A stretch of DNA of 61,428 nt from Bradyrhizobium sp. BRP22 (GCF_020194175.1 NZ_JADYVX010000043.1:1-61428); one strand, 5' to 3'. Counted from the stretch's first letter, positions 48,973 to 57,971 are shown. Program-made: numbers and translations. The notes: generated by a model not told the origin, from the sequence alone.

Positions 48973-51252
48973 TTACGCCTTCATCGCCGCCCTCACCGCG
49001 TCCGCGGTGATCGGCAGCGCGCGAAGCCTTGCGCCGCACGCATTGAAGATGGCATTGCCGAGTGCCGGCGCGATCACCGTGACCGCCGGCTCGCCGACCC
49101 CGGTCGGCTTGTCGCCATTGGCGATGACGTTGACCGCCACCTCCGGCATCTGGCTCATCCGCAACGGCGTGTAGGTATCGAAGTTGGTCTGCTCGATACC
49201 GCCGTCCTTCAGCGTCGCCTTCTCGTACATGGCAAGCGAGAGCCCCCACAGCGCTGCGCCCTCGACCTGGGCGCGGATGTTGTCGGGATGCACCTGCATG
49301 CCGACGTCGGTCGCGACCGTCAGCTTCTTCACTTTCACCTCGCCCGACGGCGCCACCGCGACATGGGCGACGCACGCGGTCCAGCTTGCGCTGGCCCGCT
49401 CCTGCGACGACACGCAGGCCACGCCCATGCCCTCGCCTTCTGGCAATTTGCCGGTGCCATAGCCGGCGAGGCCCATCGCGGCGAGTAAAGTGTTGCGCAG
49501 GCGCTGTGCGCCGCCATCATTCTTGCCCTTGCCGTCGAGCAGCTCGATGCGGAACAGCGCCGGATCCTTGCCGGATGCATGTGCGAGCTCGTCGATCATG
49601 CTTTCGACCGCCCAGAAGGTCCAGCCGGGCGCCACCGACCGCAACTGGCCGGATGGCGTGGCATTGTGTGCCATCTCGTTCTTGATCGCCCGCACCTGAT
49701 GGTTGGGCACGGTGTAGAAGAAGTCCGCCCCATTCACCGTGAAGGAGTCGAGCGGGCCCTTCTTGTCGACCGATGGCGTCAGGAAATCGGGGATTCCCCA
49801 GCGGGCGGTCGGCCAGGCCGAGACCACGTCGTGATTGAGCGCGATCAGCTTGCCGTCGGCATCGAGGCCCGCCTTGACCTTCTGGTAGGTCAGCGGCCGC
49901 GAGTAGTCCATGGTCATGTCGTTCTCGCGCGAATAGATGATCTTGACCGGCTTGCCGACGGCCTTGGCTGCCTGCACGGCGGGGATCATCATGTCGGCGT
50001 CCAGGCGCCGGCCGAAGCCGCCACCCAGCCACATCTGGTGCATCACGACATATTTGGGATCGATCCCGGCCACGGCCGCCGCGATCTGGCCGGTGCGCGT
50101 CGCGAACTGGTTGCCGGAATAGATATGCAGGATGTCGCCCTTGAACTCGGCCACGGCGTTCATCGGCTCAAGCGGCGCATGGATGTTGATGTTGGTGGTG
50201 TACTCCGCCTCCATCACCTTTGCCGCCGTGCCGAACGCCGCTGCCGTATCACCATCCTTGACGAAGAACTGGCCGGAGTCGTCGAGCGCCTGCAGCCTCT
50301 TCGCTTCGCTCAGCAGCGACTCGCTCGAAAGCTTTGCGTTCGGACCGTTGTCGTAGGCGATCTTCAGCGCGTCCGCAGCCTTCTTGGCGCCGGCATAGGT
50401 GCTCGCGACCGCCACCACCCAGCCGGAGGTGCTGCCGGTCTTGTCGTCCAGCACCACGGTCTTGATGAAGCCCGGCACCTTCTTTGCGGCACTGTCGTCG
50501 ACCGACTTCACGGTGGCACCGAACCGCACCGGCGGCGTCACCACGCGGCCATAGACCATGCCCGGCAGCATGACGTCGATGCCGTATTTGGCCGTGCCGT
50601 TGGTCTTCGAGGGAATGTCGAGCTGCGGCACCGACACGCCGATCAGGGTGTACTGATCCGGGGTCTTCAGCTTGATCGCCTTGAGTTCGTCCGGCGTGAA
50701 GGTCTTGGTCGCCTTGCCGCTCTTGACGATGTCGGCAAAGCTCATCGATTTCTTCGATTTCGGATGCGAGATCACGGAATCGCGCACCACGAGTTCGGCC
50801 GCAGGCACGCCCATCACCGACGCTGCCGCTTCGGTCAACGCGATCCGTCCCGCCGCGCCCGCGCGGCTCATCGCGTCGAAGTTCATCATTGTCGACCAGC
50901 TTCCGCCAGTGATCTGCGCGCCCAGCACGGGATCGTTGAACTTCGGATCGTTCGAGGCAAGCTGGACCCGCATGTCCTTCCAGTTCGCGCCGAGCTCTTC
51001 GGCAACCATCTGCGCCATCGTGGAGGCGATGTGCTGGCCCATGTCGGCCTTGCCGCAAGTGACGGTCACGATGCCGTCGGGCGCGATCGAATACCAGGTG
51101 CTGGGCTCGAAATTGGATGGCGCCGCAAGTGCCCGGTCGAGGCCGGGAACGGCGGCATAGCCAAGCACGAGGCCGGTTGCGGCGGAACCGACCAGGAACG
51201 AACGACGGCTGAGATCGGCAGCGCCGGATGCGATTTTCACGTGGCTGTTCAT
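48973..51252 (-). CDS. Molybdopterin-dependent dehydrogenase, large subunit, Tat-exported (IorB-like)
   Basis: A 759-residue subunit of the xanthine oxidase family. A twin-arginine signal (SRRSFLVGSAATGLVLGY, R16-R17) exports the folded, cofactor-loaded enzyme. Mo-pterin segments include GGGFGRRLDADM, the DVGMQVHPDNIRAQVEGA stretch, and GVGEPAVTV near the C-terminus with the catalytic Glu. The arrangement (no FAD subunit, Tat signal) matches isoquinoline 1-oxidoreductase or periplasmic aldehyde oxidase. It hydroxylates an N-heterocycle or aldehyde, passing electrons to the [2Fe-2S] partner and then probably a cytochrome. Its start overlaps the iron-sulfur subunit stop as ATGA. Coordinates begin at ATG 51252; the frame stays open further upstream. 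Confidence 0.92.
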   Translation of the reverse strand: MNSHVKIASGAADLSRRSFLVGSAATGLVLGYAAVPGLDRALAAPSNFEPSTWYSIAPDGIVTVTCGKADMGQHIASTMAQMVAEELGANWKDMRVQLASNDPKFNDPVLGAQITGGSWSTMMNFDAMSRAGAAGRIALTEAAASVMGVPAAELVVRDSVISHPKSKKSMSFADIVKSGKATKTFTPDELKAIKLKTPDQYTLIGVSVPQLDIPSKTNGTAKYGIDVMLPGMVYGRVVTPPVRFGATVKSVDDSAAKKVPGFIKTVVLDDKTGSTSGWVVAVASTYAGAKKAADALKIAYDNGPNAKLSSESLLSEAKRLQALDDSGQFFVKDGDTAAAFGTAAKVMEAEYTTNINIHAPLEPMNAVAEFKGDILHIYSGNQFATRTGQIAAAVAGIDPKYVVMHQMWLGGGFGRRLDADMMIPAVQAAKAVGKPVKIIYSRENDMTMDYSRPLTYQKVKAGLDADGKLIALNHDVVSAWPTARWGIPDFLTPSVDKKGPLDSFTVNGADFFYTVPNHQVRAIKNEMAHNATPSGQLRSVAPGWTFWAVESMIDELAHASGKDPALFRIELLDGKGKNDGGAQRLRNTLLAAMGLAGYGTGKLPEGEGMGVACVSSQERASASWTACVAHVAVAPSGEVKVKKLTVATDVGMQVHPDNIRAQVEGAALWGLSLAMYEKATLKDGGIEQTNFDTYTPLRMSQMPEVAVNVIANGDKPTGVGEPAVTVIAPALGNAIFNACGARLRALPITADAVRAAMKA

Positions 51253-51740
51253 GTGGACCTCCGCTCGGTTCCGGCGTTGGATGCGGTGCGCATTTCGGAT
51301 GCGGCACGCATGATCGCCTTCTGGATCCGCGAATAGGTCATGCAGCGGCAGAGATTGCCGTCCATATGCGCGACCACTTCGTCGCGGGTCGGATTGGAAT
51401 TCCTGGAGAGAAGTGCCGCCGCCTGCATGATCTGGCCGGACTGGCAGTAACCGCATTGCGGCACCTGTTCGGTGATCCAGGCTTTCTGCAGCGGATGATC
51501 GCCTTTGGCGGAGAGGCCTTCGATGGTGGTGATCTTCTTGCCGACGGCCTCGCTGACCGAAGTCTGGCAGGAGCGCACGGCTTCGCCGTTGAGGTGGATT
51601 GTGCATGCGCCGCAGAGGCCTGCGCCGCAGCCGAATTTCGTTCCGGTCATCTGCAGTTGCTCGCGGATGACCCATAGCAGCGGCGTATCGCCGGCCGCCT
51701 CGACGGACATGTTCCGTCCATTGATCGTGAGGTTAGGCAT
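51249..51740 (-). CDS. [2Fe-2S] subunit of molybdopterin dehydrogenase (IorA-like)
   Basis: A 163-residue iron-sulfur protein. The plant-type ferredoxin cluster motif is in GCGAGLCGACTIHLNGEAVRSC (here read as C43xxxxC48xxC51 and C63), and the second cluster in the helical domain has QCGYCQSGQI and GNLCRCMTY. Both are fully conserved. It transfers electrons from the Mo site to an acceptor. No signal peptide: it is exported with the large subunit as a hitch-hiker. First gene of the pair. Confidence 0.93.
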   Translation of the reverse strand: MPNLTINGRNMSVEAAGDTPLLWVIREQLQMTGTKFGCGAGLCGACTIHLNGEAVRSCQTSVSEAVGKKITTIEGLSAKGDHPLQKAWITEQVPQCGYCQSGQIMQAAALLSRNSNPTRDEVVAHMDGNLCRCMTYSRIQKAIMRAASEMRTASNAGTERRST

Positions 51741-51832
51741 TGCGTTTCCCCTTCCGGTGTTGGAAGCCGCTTACGGCGGCAACTCACTTGTTGGGTATCG
51801 GGCCGGCACCCACCGGGTCGATGCCGGCAGCG

Positions 51833-51905
51833 CGCGAGCATGATCTGGAACCGGATTTGAGGCAATCCAGTTTGGAAACGCTCGAGGCGAAAAGCATTCG
51901 GTTGT
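51833..51905. repeat. Intergenic repeat, family F'
   Basis: gagcatgatctggaaccgga is followed by tttgaggcaatccagtttgg and a cgctcgaggcgaaaagcatt tail, imperfectly palindromic. It shares the gagcatgatc-gga opening with 53190. The 313-bp gap 51741-52053 also includes the promoter of the hydrolase at 52054, which I cannot place. Confidence 0.5.
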
Positions 51906-52053
51906 GCGTTGCGGAAAGATTATGTCCTCGCCTTGTCAAAGCGATCGCTTTGGCGCCGGCATCACCTTCCATTTCCGCATTTCCCAGCCACGAACGGTTC
52001 GCGCTAGGATGATCATGCAGCGTGGCTGCTGGAAGTCTGGTCGGGGAAACGCA

Positions 52054-52842
52054 ATGCCGAAGATCAACCGCGACGGGGTCGAGATCCATTACGAAGTCCA
52101 CGGCGATGGCCCGCCCTTGCTCCTGACCCACGGCTATTCATCGACCTCGGCGATGTGGCAGGGCCAGATCGCGGCGCTGTCGAAACGCCATAGGCTGGTA
52201 CTGTGGGACATGCGCGGCCACGGCCAGTCGGACTATCCGAGCGATCCCGCGGTCTATAGCGAAGCTTTGACCGTCGCCGACATGGCCGCCCTGCTCGATG
52301 CGATCGGCGCGGACCAGGCGATCGTCGGCGGGCTCTCGCTCGGCGGCTATATGTCGCTGGCATTCTACCGCGCCCACCCGGAGCGGGTGCGGGCGCTGCT
52401 GATCATCGACACCGGCCCGGGCTTCAAGAAGGACGATGCCCGCGACGCCTGGAACAAGCGCGCTTACGACACCGCTGAAAAGTTCGAGCGCGAGGGCCTG
52501 GATCTCCTGAAATCATTCAGCCGCGAGCGCTCGACGGTGACGCACCGCGATGCCTCGGGTCTCGCGCGTGCCGCGCGCGGCATGCTGACCCAGCGCGATG
52601 CGCGCGTGATCGAGTCGCTGCCCGAGATCAAGGTGCCGTCGCTGATCGTGGTCGGCGCCGACGATGCGCCGTTCCTTGCTGCCTCCGACTACATGGCGGC
52701 CAAGATTCCGGGCGCGCAGAAGGTCGTGATCCCGGCTGCCGGCCACGCCGTCAATATCGATCAGCCGCAGGCCTTCATCGAGGCGGTGCTGCCGTTCCTC
52801 GATAGCCTCGAGGCGCAGTCGACGCAGAGGGCTGCGTCATGA
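52054..52842 (+). CDS. Alpha/beta-hydrolase
   Basis: A 262-residue alpha/beta-hydrolase. LLLTHGYSSTSAMW near residue 24 is the oxyanion loop, MRGHGQSDYP near 53, the nucleophile elbow GGLSLGGYMS (Ser near 97), SLIVVGADDAPFL near 198 for the acid, and AAGHAVNIDQP near 230 for His. It fits the lactonase/esterase branch near 3-oxoadipate enol-lactonase, but function is not certain. ATG 52054 starts MPKINRDG. Its stop overlaps the next start by four bases. Confidence 0.9.
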   Translation: MPKINRDGVEIHYEVHGDGPPLLLTHGYSSTSAMWQGQIAALSKRHRLVLWDMRGHGQSDYPSDPAVYSEALTVADMAALLDAIGADQAIVGGLSLGGYMSLAFYRAHPERVRALLIIDTGPGFKKDDARDAWNKRAYDTAEKFEREGLDLLKSFSRERSTVTHRDASGLARAARGMLTQRDARVIESLPEIKVPSLIVVGADDAPFLAASDYMAAKIPGAQKVVIPAAGHAVNIDQPQAFIEAVLPFLDSLEAQSTQRAAS

Positions 52843-53189
52843 GGATGATCGCCGCGGCGCTGCTCGTGCTCACCGCTGCTGCGGTGCCGGCCTGCGCGCA
52901 ACACCTGCCGCCATTTGGCGGTCCTGCTCCTGCGCCATCCAACTTCACGGCGACGCTGTCGAACAACGCGCCGCTGGTGTTCGGGATGGACGTGGAAGAG
53001 ACGTCGCGCGCGCTCGGCACACCCCTCATCTATGTCAGCGGCCGTCGCGGCAATGAGATCTATCTCACCTTCCGCGACATCGGCGGCAGTGGCCTGTTCC
53101 CGCACAAGGACCGGCTGTTTCTTCAATTCCGCAAAGGGCGGCTCGCCGGCTGGAAAGCCGATTGGGGCCAGAACTGGATGTGGCGGTAG
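52839..53189 (+). CDS. Small secreted protein, function unknown
   Basis: A 116-residue protein with a signal peptide of about 21 residues (MRMIAAALLVLTAAAVPACA). The mature domain contains short segments such as ALGTPLIYVSGRRGNEIYLT and GLFPHKDRLFLQFRKGRLAG, with alternating hydrophobic residues that suggest a small beta-rich periplasmic fold of the BamE/SmpA-like kind. No known motif is firm. Translationally coupled to the hydrolase gene by an ATGA overlap. Confidence 0.75.
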   Translation: MRMIAAALLVLTAAAVPACAQHLPPFGGPAPAPSNFTATLSNNAPLVFGMDVEETSRALGTPLIYVSGRRGNEIYLTFRDIGGSGLFPHKDRLFLQFRKGRLAGWKADWGQNWMWR

Positions 53190-53312
53190 AGCATGATCCG
53201 GAAAAGTGGAAACCGGTTTTCCCTCGCGATAAACGCGAAGCGTTTGCGCGGAGATCATGCTCAAACAAGGAGATGGATCATGATCCGATCCCTTCTAATC
53301 GGATCATGATCC
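53188..53312. repeat. Intergenic repeat, family F' (complete)
   Basis: tagagcatgatccggaaaag, aaaccggttttc, a cgcgataaacgcgaagcg centre, gatcatgctc, and a perfect dyad tgatccgatcccttct aatcggatca. This is the classical gatcatgctc/gagcatgatc palindrome found here in several copies. It supplies the TAG stop of the preceding gene. Confidence 0.75.
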
Positions 53313-53374
53313 AGTCAGCCGCTGCTCTTTCGAGAAAACGCAACTGCAACCCTCAAACGCGAAGGGATGACCCC

Positions 53375-54049
53375 GTGGGACAAGACATCACACTGACGGC
53401 TTCTGACGGCTTCAAACTCGGCGGCTACCGCGCGGATCCCGCCGGAGCGCCAAAGGGCGCGATCGTGGTGATCCAGGAGATCTTTGGCGTCAACCACCAC
53501 ATCCGCTCGGTCTGCGACCGGCTGGCACAGGAAGGCTATGTCGCGATCGCGCCCTCGATCTTCGATCGCAGCGAGCCGAACTTCCAGAGCGGCTACTCTC
53601 CGGACGAAATCGCGGTCGCGCGCAAATTCGTCGCCAATCCGGATTGGGCGGCGATGCTGCGCGACACCCAGGCCGCCATCGACGCCGTGAAGGATGTCGG
53701 CGCGGTCGGCATCATCGGCTTCTGCCTCGGCGGCAGCGTCGCCTATGCCGCGGCAACCAAGCTGACCGGCCTGAGGGCAGCCGTCGGCTATTACGGCGGC
53801 GCCGTCGTCCGCTTTGCCGACGACAAGCCGAAGGTGCCGACGCAATTGCACTTCGGCGAGAAGGACAGCGGGATTCCCTTGACCGATGTCGAGACCATCA
53901 AGGCCAAGCGGCCCGAGGTCGAGGTCCACATCTATCCCGGCGCGCAGCACGGCTTTCACTGCGACGAACGGGCAAGCTACGACAAGGCCAGCGCCGACAT
54001 CGCCTGGCCGCGCAGCCTAGCGTTCTTCGCGAAGCATTTGCGCGCATAG
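53375..54049 (+). CDS. Dienelactone hydrolase family protein
   Basis: A 224-residue hydrolase starting at GTG 53375 (GQDITLTASDG), with AGGGA upstream. VVIQEIFGVNHHI near 32 contains the conserved Glu35, GFCLGGSVAYAAA gives the nucleophile Cys117, and GAQHGFHCDE supplies His near 198, forming the Cys-Asp-His triad of dienelactone hydrolase. Such enzymes open dienelactone in chlorocatechol breakdown; many members act on other lactones. No other chlorocatechol genes are nearby. The frame extends upstream through a repeat; the GTG is the better start. Confidence 0.93.
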   Translation: MGQDITLTASDGFKLGGYRADPAGAPKGAIVVIQEIFGVNHHIRSVCDRLAQEGYVAIAPSIFDRSEPNFQSGYSPDEIAVARKFVANPDWAAMLRDTQAAIDAVKDVGAVGIIGFCLGGSVAYAAATKLTGLRAAVGYYGGAVVRFADDKPKVPTQLHFGEKDSGIPLTDVETIKAKRPEVEVHIYPGAQHGFHCDERASYDKASADIAWPRSLAFFAKHLRA

Positions 54050-54056
54050 CTTTCTC

Positions 54057-54172
54057 TCGTCATTCCGGGGCACGCGAAGCGTGAGCCCGGGATCCATCGG
54101 GCCGCAGTGCGGCGGCGAAATGGATTCCGGGTTCGATGCTGCGCATCGCCCCGGAATGACGAGCAGAGAGAA
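54057..54172. repeat. REP-like palindrome, family E (type 1)
   Basis: gtcattccggggc acgcgaagcg tgagcccggg, then a gggccgcagtgcggc centre, atggattccgggttcgatgc and gccccggaatgacgag. The outer arms gtcattccggggc and gccccggaatgac are perfect complements over 13 bases. Lies between convergent genes. Confidence 0.8.
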
Positions 54173-54179
54173 TTTTCGG

Positions 54180-54911
54180 CTAGAACCACCGCTCGCCGAC
54201 GAACACGGTGTCACCGGGGCTCATCGGTGTGCCGAGCGGCACCGTGTAGCGTGCCGAGCCGTTGGCATCGGTATGCGTCAACGTCACCATGTCCCGCTTG
54301 GCGCGCGGCGAGAAGCCGCCGGCAATCGCGACCGCGCTTTCGACGGTCATGTTGGGCACGTACGGATATTGTCCGGGCGCGGCGACCTCGCCGAGGATGA
54401 AGAACGGCCGATAGGCCTCGATCTCGACGGCGACCGACGGCTCGCGGATATAGCCCGTGCGCAGCTTGGCCGCGATCTCGCCTGCGAGCCCCGATGTCGT
54501 CCGGCCGCGCGCGGGCACCTGCCCGATCAGCGGCATGGTGATCGATCCGGCGGCATCGATCGCGTAGGTGTTGGTGAGACCTTCCTGGCCGTAGACCACA
54601 ACACGCAGCCGGTCGCCGGCATCGAGATGATAGGCCGAGTCATAGCGAAATGCCCCGGGCGCCGCCGCGTAGGCCGCGCGGGGTGAAGCGGCAAAGGCAT
54701 TGCGGAGCGCGCCGATCGCACCGCTGCCAGTGTCGGCGACCGCAACAGGCGCAGGCGTGGCGGGTGCGCCATAGGCCATGGAGTCAAGATCGCTCGGCGC
54801 CGGCGCAACCGCGACGGGACCAGTCGTGCGCATGCAGCCCGACAACACGAGTGCGGTCATGACGGCAGTGATCGGCAATCGAAACGCGCGCGCAACCTGC
54901 ACCGTGGCCAT
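54180..54911 (-). CDS. Polysaccharide export lipoprotein (OMA family, Wza/GumB-like)
   Basis: A 243-residue outer-membrane auxiliary protein. ALVLSGCMRTT near residue 20-30 is a lipobox (Cys26). A Poly_export domain begins about 95 with YHLDAGDRLRVVVYGQEGLT, and an SLBB-type domain follows with GEVAAPGQYPYVPNMTVES and FSPRAKRDMV. It would line the exit of an exopolysaccharide or capsule. A Pro/Ala-rich linker (about 35-60) connects anchor and domain. No polymerase or tyrosine kinase genes are adjacent, so it works with a system elsewhere. Confidence 0.9.
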   Translation of the reverse strand: MATVQVARAFRLPITAVMTALVLSGCMRTTGPVAVAPAPSDLDSMAYGAPATPAPVAVADTGSGAIGALRNAFAASPRAAYAAAPGAFRYDSAYHLDAGDRLRVVVYGQEGLTNTYAIDAAGSITMPLIGQVPARGRTTSGLAGEIAAKLRTGYIREPSVAVEIEAYRPFFILGEVAAPGQYPYVPNMTVESAVAIAGGFSPRAKRDMVTLTHTDANGSARYTVPLGTPMSPGDTVFVGERWF

Positions 54912-54980
54912 CCCTGAAAAGCGAGACAGCCTAGTCTTGCACCGGTTATGGTTAACAAATGGTTGTTCGGGAGTGATAAC

Positions 54981-55012
54981 CTCCCTCGCCCCGCTGTTGC
55001 GGGGAGAGGGAG
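54981..55012. repeat. Family B-like hairpin
   Basis: ctccctcgccccgctgttgc then ggggagagggag is an imperfect hairpin just after the MsrA stop codon, fitting a transcript end for msrA. Confidence 0.5.
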
Positions 55013-55019
55013 AGCGCGA

Positions 55020-55676
55020 TCAGGCGGTGACGCCGACGCCGATCGGACACGACACGCCGGTGCCGCCGAGACCGCAATAGCCCGCCGGATTCTTGGCGAG
55101 ATATTGCTGATGATAGTCTTCCGCGAAATAGAACTCGCCGGCCTTGGCGATCTCGGTCGTGATCGGACCGAGGCCCTTGCCCGAGAGCGCTTTCTGATAG
55201 GCGTTCTTCGAGGCCTCCGCGGCCTTCTGCTGCGCCTCGTTGAACGTGTAGATCGCGGAGCGATATTGCGTTCCGACATCATTGCCCTGGCGCATACCCT
55301 GCGTCGGGTTGTGATTCTCCCAGAACGTCTTCAGGAGCTGCTCGTAGGAGATCTTCTTCGGGTCGAACACGACCAGCACCACTTCGGTGTGGCCGGTACG
55401 ACCCGAGCAAACCTCCTCATAGGTGGGATTCGGCGTGTAGCCGCCGGCATAGCCGACGGCGGTCGTGTAGATGCCGTTGCCGAGTTCCCAGAATTTGCGC
55501 TCCGCGCCCCAGAAGCAGCCGAGCCCGAACATGGCCTGCTCCAGACCTTCGGGGTAAGGTGGCTGCAGCTTGCTGCCATTGACGAAGTGGGTGGTCGCAG
55601 TCGGGATCGGCGTGGCGCGTCCCGGCAGCGCTTCGGCTGCACTCGGCAACGCGGTGGTCTTGCGCATGAACAACAT
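55020..55676 (-). CDS. msrA: Peptide-methionine (S)-S-oxide reductase
   Basis: A 218-residue MsrA, repairing methionine S-sulfoxide in proteins. The active site FGLGCFWGAERKF places the nucleophile Cys54, followed by TAVGYAGGYTPNPTYEEVCSG with a resolving-type Cys (about 96), VVLVVFDPKKISYEQLL, then FWENHNPTQGMRQGND. The C-terminus has QQYLAKNPAGYCGLGGTG, containing another Cys that can act in thiol exchange with thioredoxin. The N-terminal extension (about 35 residues) is typical of the longer alphaproteobacterial form. It is transcribed alone. Confidence 0.96.
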   Translation of the reverse strand: MLFMRKTTALPSAAEALPGRATPIPTATTHFVNGSKLQPPYPEGLEQAMFGLGCFWGAERKFWELGNGIYTTAVGYAGGYTPNPTYEEVCSGRTGHTEVVLVVFDPKKISYEQLLKTFWENHNPTQGMRQGNDVGTQYRSAIYTFNEAQQKAAEASKNAYQKALSGKGLGPITTEIAKAGEFYFAEDYHQQYLAKNPAGYCGLGGTGVSCPIGVGVTA

Positions 55677-55805
55677 GGATTACCTCCAGGCGGGACGCCG
55701 GCGTGAGCCAGAGCGGCTTTGACCGGCTTGGCCCCTAATATAGGTGTTTACGGCCGACCTGGCAGCCCCGTTACGCGCCGACAACCAAAAGGAGCAAAGT
55801 TCCAA

Positions 55806-56123
55806 TCAATCCCGCGCGTAGCCGATCAGCGGCTTGCGCGGCCGGAACAGGATCATCAAGAGGATGCCGGCGACGCCGAGCACGACAAAGACCGGCTGGT
55901 CGAGGATGAACTTGACCACGCTGTCCCAGAGGAAGGGCGCGGTGCGCTCGATCCAGGCGCGGAATGCGGCCTGGCTCGACTGGTGGATGTCGTTCCAGAA
56001 CTGGCCGAAGCGGGTGAAGCGCAGGGTCTGATCGGCGACGAAGCGGGCGCCGTCATAGACCATGAAAACGAATCCGCCGGCCAGCAGCAGCAGGCCGATT
56101 AGCCGAAAAAATCCGCGGATCAT
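55806..56123 (-). CDS. Small membrane protein, function unknown
   Basis: A 105-residue protein with two membrane helices (about 6-27, FRLIGLLLLAGGFVFMVYDG, and 76-92, FVVLGVAGILLMILF) separated by an amphipathic stretch with FGQFWNDIHQSSQAAFRAWI. It has the shape of the Bradyrhizobium/Rhodopseudomonas PetM-like small membrane proteins of unknown function. Start ATG 56123. It is transcribed away from rpsT. Confidence 0.75.
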   Translation of the reverse strand: MIRGFFRLIGLLLLAGGFVFMVYDGARFVADQTLRFTRFGQFWNDIHQSSQAAFRAWIERTAPFLWDSVVKFILDQPVFVVLGVAGILLMILFRPRKPLIGYARD

Positions 56124-56494
56124 GCCTCACCCTAGTCCCGGTCCGCCGCAAGCGCGCCAAGGCTCCATCACAAGGCCCCATTAACGGCAGTGAGGGCGGA
56201 AATTCAACCTGTTCAGCACCTTGGCGGCCATTTTCTGCCGGATTCCGGCCGTGCTGGCCGGGCGGAAAACGTTGACGCTGAATGCCGGCCCCTCTATAAG
56301 ACGCTCCAATGGCGGCGGGCGCAATCCTGCCGCCGCTGTTCTTTTGACGGGCGGCTGCCGGGACTTTTGCTTCTGGACACGGCTCCCTCAGGAACGCATC
56401 TCGAAAACACAGCAGAGTAGATCACGCGATTTCAACGGCCGGCGCGCTCGAGCCCGACCAACAGAGCGACCAACGCCGAAGGACAATTGAGACC

Positions 56495-56761
56495 ATGGCC
56501 AATACCACTTCCGCCAAGAAGGCGACCCGCAAGATTGCTCGCCGCACCATCATCAACAAGTCGCGCCGCACTCAGATGCGCGGCGCCGTTCGCTCGGTCG
56601 AAGAAGCGATCAAGCGCGGCGATCGCGATGCAGCGCTGAAGGCGATGGCACACGCGGAGCCTGAGCTGATGAAGGCTGCACAGCGCAACATCGTTCACCG
56701 CAATACTGCGAGCCGCAAGGTCTCGCGCCTGACGCATCAGATCGCCAAGCTGGCGAAGTGA
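56495..56761 (+). CDS. rpsT: 30S ribosomal protein S20
   Basis: An 88-residue, highly basic ribosomal protein S20 with the standard start (MANTTSAKKATRKIARRTII), the central SRRTQMRGAVRSVEEAI and the C-terminal HRNTASRKVSRLTHQIAKL. It binds 16S rRNA in the body of the small subunit. It is followed by a strong intrinsic terminator and then the long gap to dnaA. In this group rpsT next to dnaA is usual. The 371 bp before it (56124-56494) hold its promoter and leader; nothing else is seen. Confidence 0.97.
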   Translation: MANTTSAKKATRKIARRTIINKSRRTQMRGAVRSVEEAIKRGDRDAALKAMAHAEPELMKAAQRNIVHRNTASRKVSRLTHQIAKLAK

Positions 56762-56788
56762 ACTGACAGAAGAACATTTTCGTCAGAG

Positions 56789-56819
56789 GCCCGGCGATCG
56801 CGCCGGGCCTTTTCTTTTG
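56789..56819 (+). terminator. Intrinsic terminator of rpsT
   Basis: ggcccggcg-atcg-cgccgggcc is a perfect nine-pair stem with a four-base loop, followed at once by ttttctttt. This is the clearest Rho-independent terminator in the window. Confidence 0.95.
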
Positions 56820-56821
56820 TG

Positions 56822-57971
56822 CAGCTTGAACGTTTCTGTTCTCGCGCATTGGCTCGTCGCTGCGCAACAGCGCGCGTCGCATTCGGTGCGTCCGTAGTTC
56901 TACCGGCTGCAGCTCTTGCTGCGCTGGATTGGCACATACGCGAATAAATACGCACGCATGCGCTACCTAAATGGAATAGCGCTAAACATTTCCAATGCCG
57001 AAAAGCCGCGAAGGGTTACCCTGCAAAAGCAATCGCGAAAAACTTCGTCTCACTAATCACTTACCTACATAGCGAAGCCAACTTGTTTGAAAATTGGCGC
57101 CGCCGAGATGGTACGTAAATATTTTATGAACTTTTTTTTCCATTACACGGCGCTTTGTGACACGCGCGAATCTGCGCGGTGATTCAAAAACTTGCTTTCG
57201 GGTTTCGCAATTGCAATGCCGCAACACCTGCGAAGACTCACTCCGCCGGAGACAAACAACGGATTGTCAGAAATCGCGCTTGGTGTATTTGTTTATGCGT
57301 TCGCGGCGCCCACGGCTCTTAAGATCAGCGCGATTTTAGACCCACGGGCGGACGTGCAAATCGGCGGCGGTGTGCGCGTTAGCGACGCTTTCCAAGCGAA
57401 GCTGAGTTGGCAGCTCATAGCAATATGAGAACGGCTGTTCTGTGTCTGGATTTCTCGATCGATGCGTCCGCGCTGCGAGAGAGGCAAACTGGGGAGACAC
57501 ATAAGCAGGCCGACAGCTCAGGTAGCGAGGAACGCGGGGCCCGTGAATGGGTTGACGATGACTGAACTACGCGGCGGCGCAGCACTGGGCACTCCGATGT
57601 TCGGTAGCGGCACACTGAATTTGGACACTTGCGAGCGGATTGCTCGCCGCGCGCAATCGCGGCGGGAGGGGGAGGCAGTATGATTTACGGAACCATCGCA
57701 GCATTCGAATTGCGCATTTCAGACAAGTTCGTATTCGACACTTTGGATCCCACTCCCGCAGACACCCCCACGCGAACTCCGGATACTCCGTCGAGTACGC
57801 GCTGACCTCGCGAGCGCACGTCTCTTCCAGCACATGATCTGCCGCGCGGCGATCTCGCCGAACGGGAGTAGTGTGTCCGGAGGCAGCCTCGCTCGAGGTC
57901 GCGTCGTGGCAAGAAACATGCACGGCGCTTTCACAAACAACGGCACTACTCTTGAGAAAAGTCTTCAGGCA
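56822..57971. other. rpsT-dnaA intergenic region, candidate oriC
   Basis: An 1.15-kb stretch without a convincing gene. Positions about 56940-57430 are visibly AT-richer than the rest of the window, with tracts such as gtaaatattttatgaac and tttttttt. Placement directly upstream of dnaA is compatible with a replication origin or the dnaA control region. No exact TTATCCACA DnaA box is present by eye; the nearest is ttacctaca at 57061-57069 (seven of nine). From about 57430 to 57970 the DNA is GC-rich again and contains the dnaA leader. Confidence 0.45.

Noticed and set aside
57061..57069. ttacctaca as a DnaA box
   Set aside because: It differs from TTATCCACA at two positions and stands alone; it is too weak to annotate.
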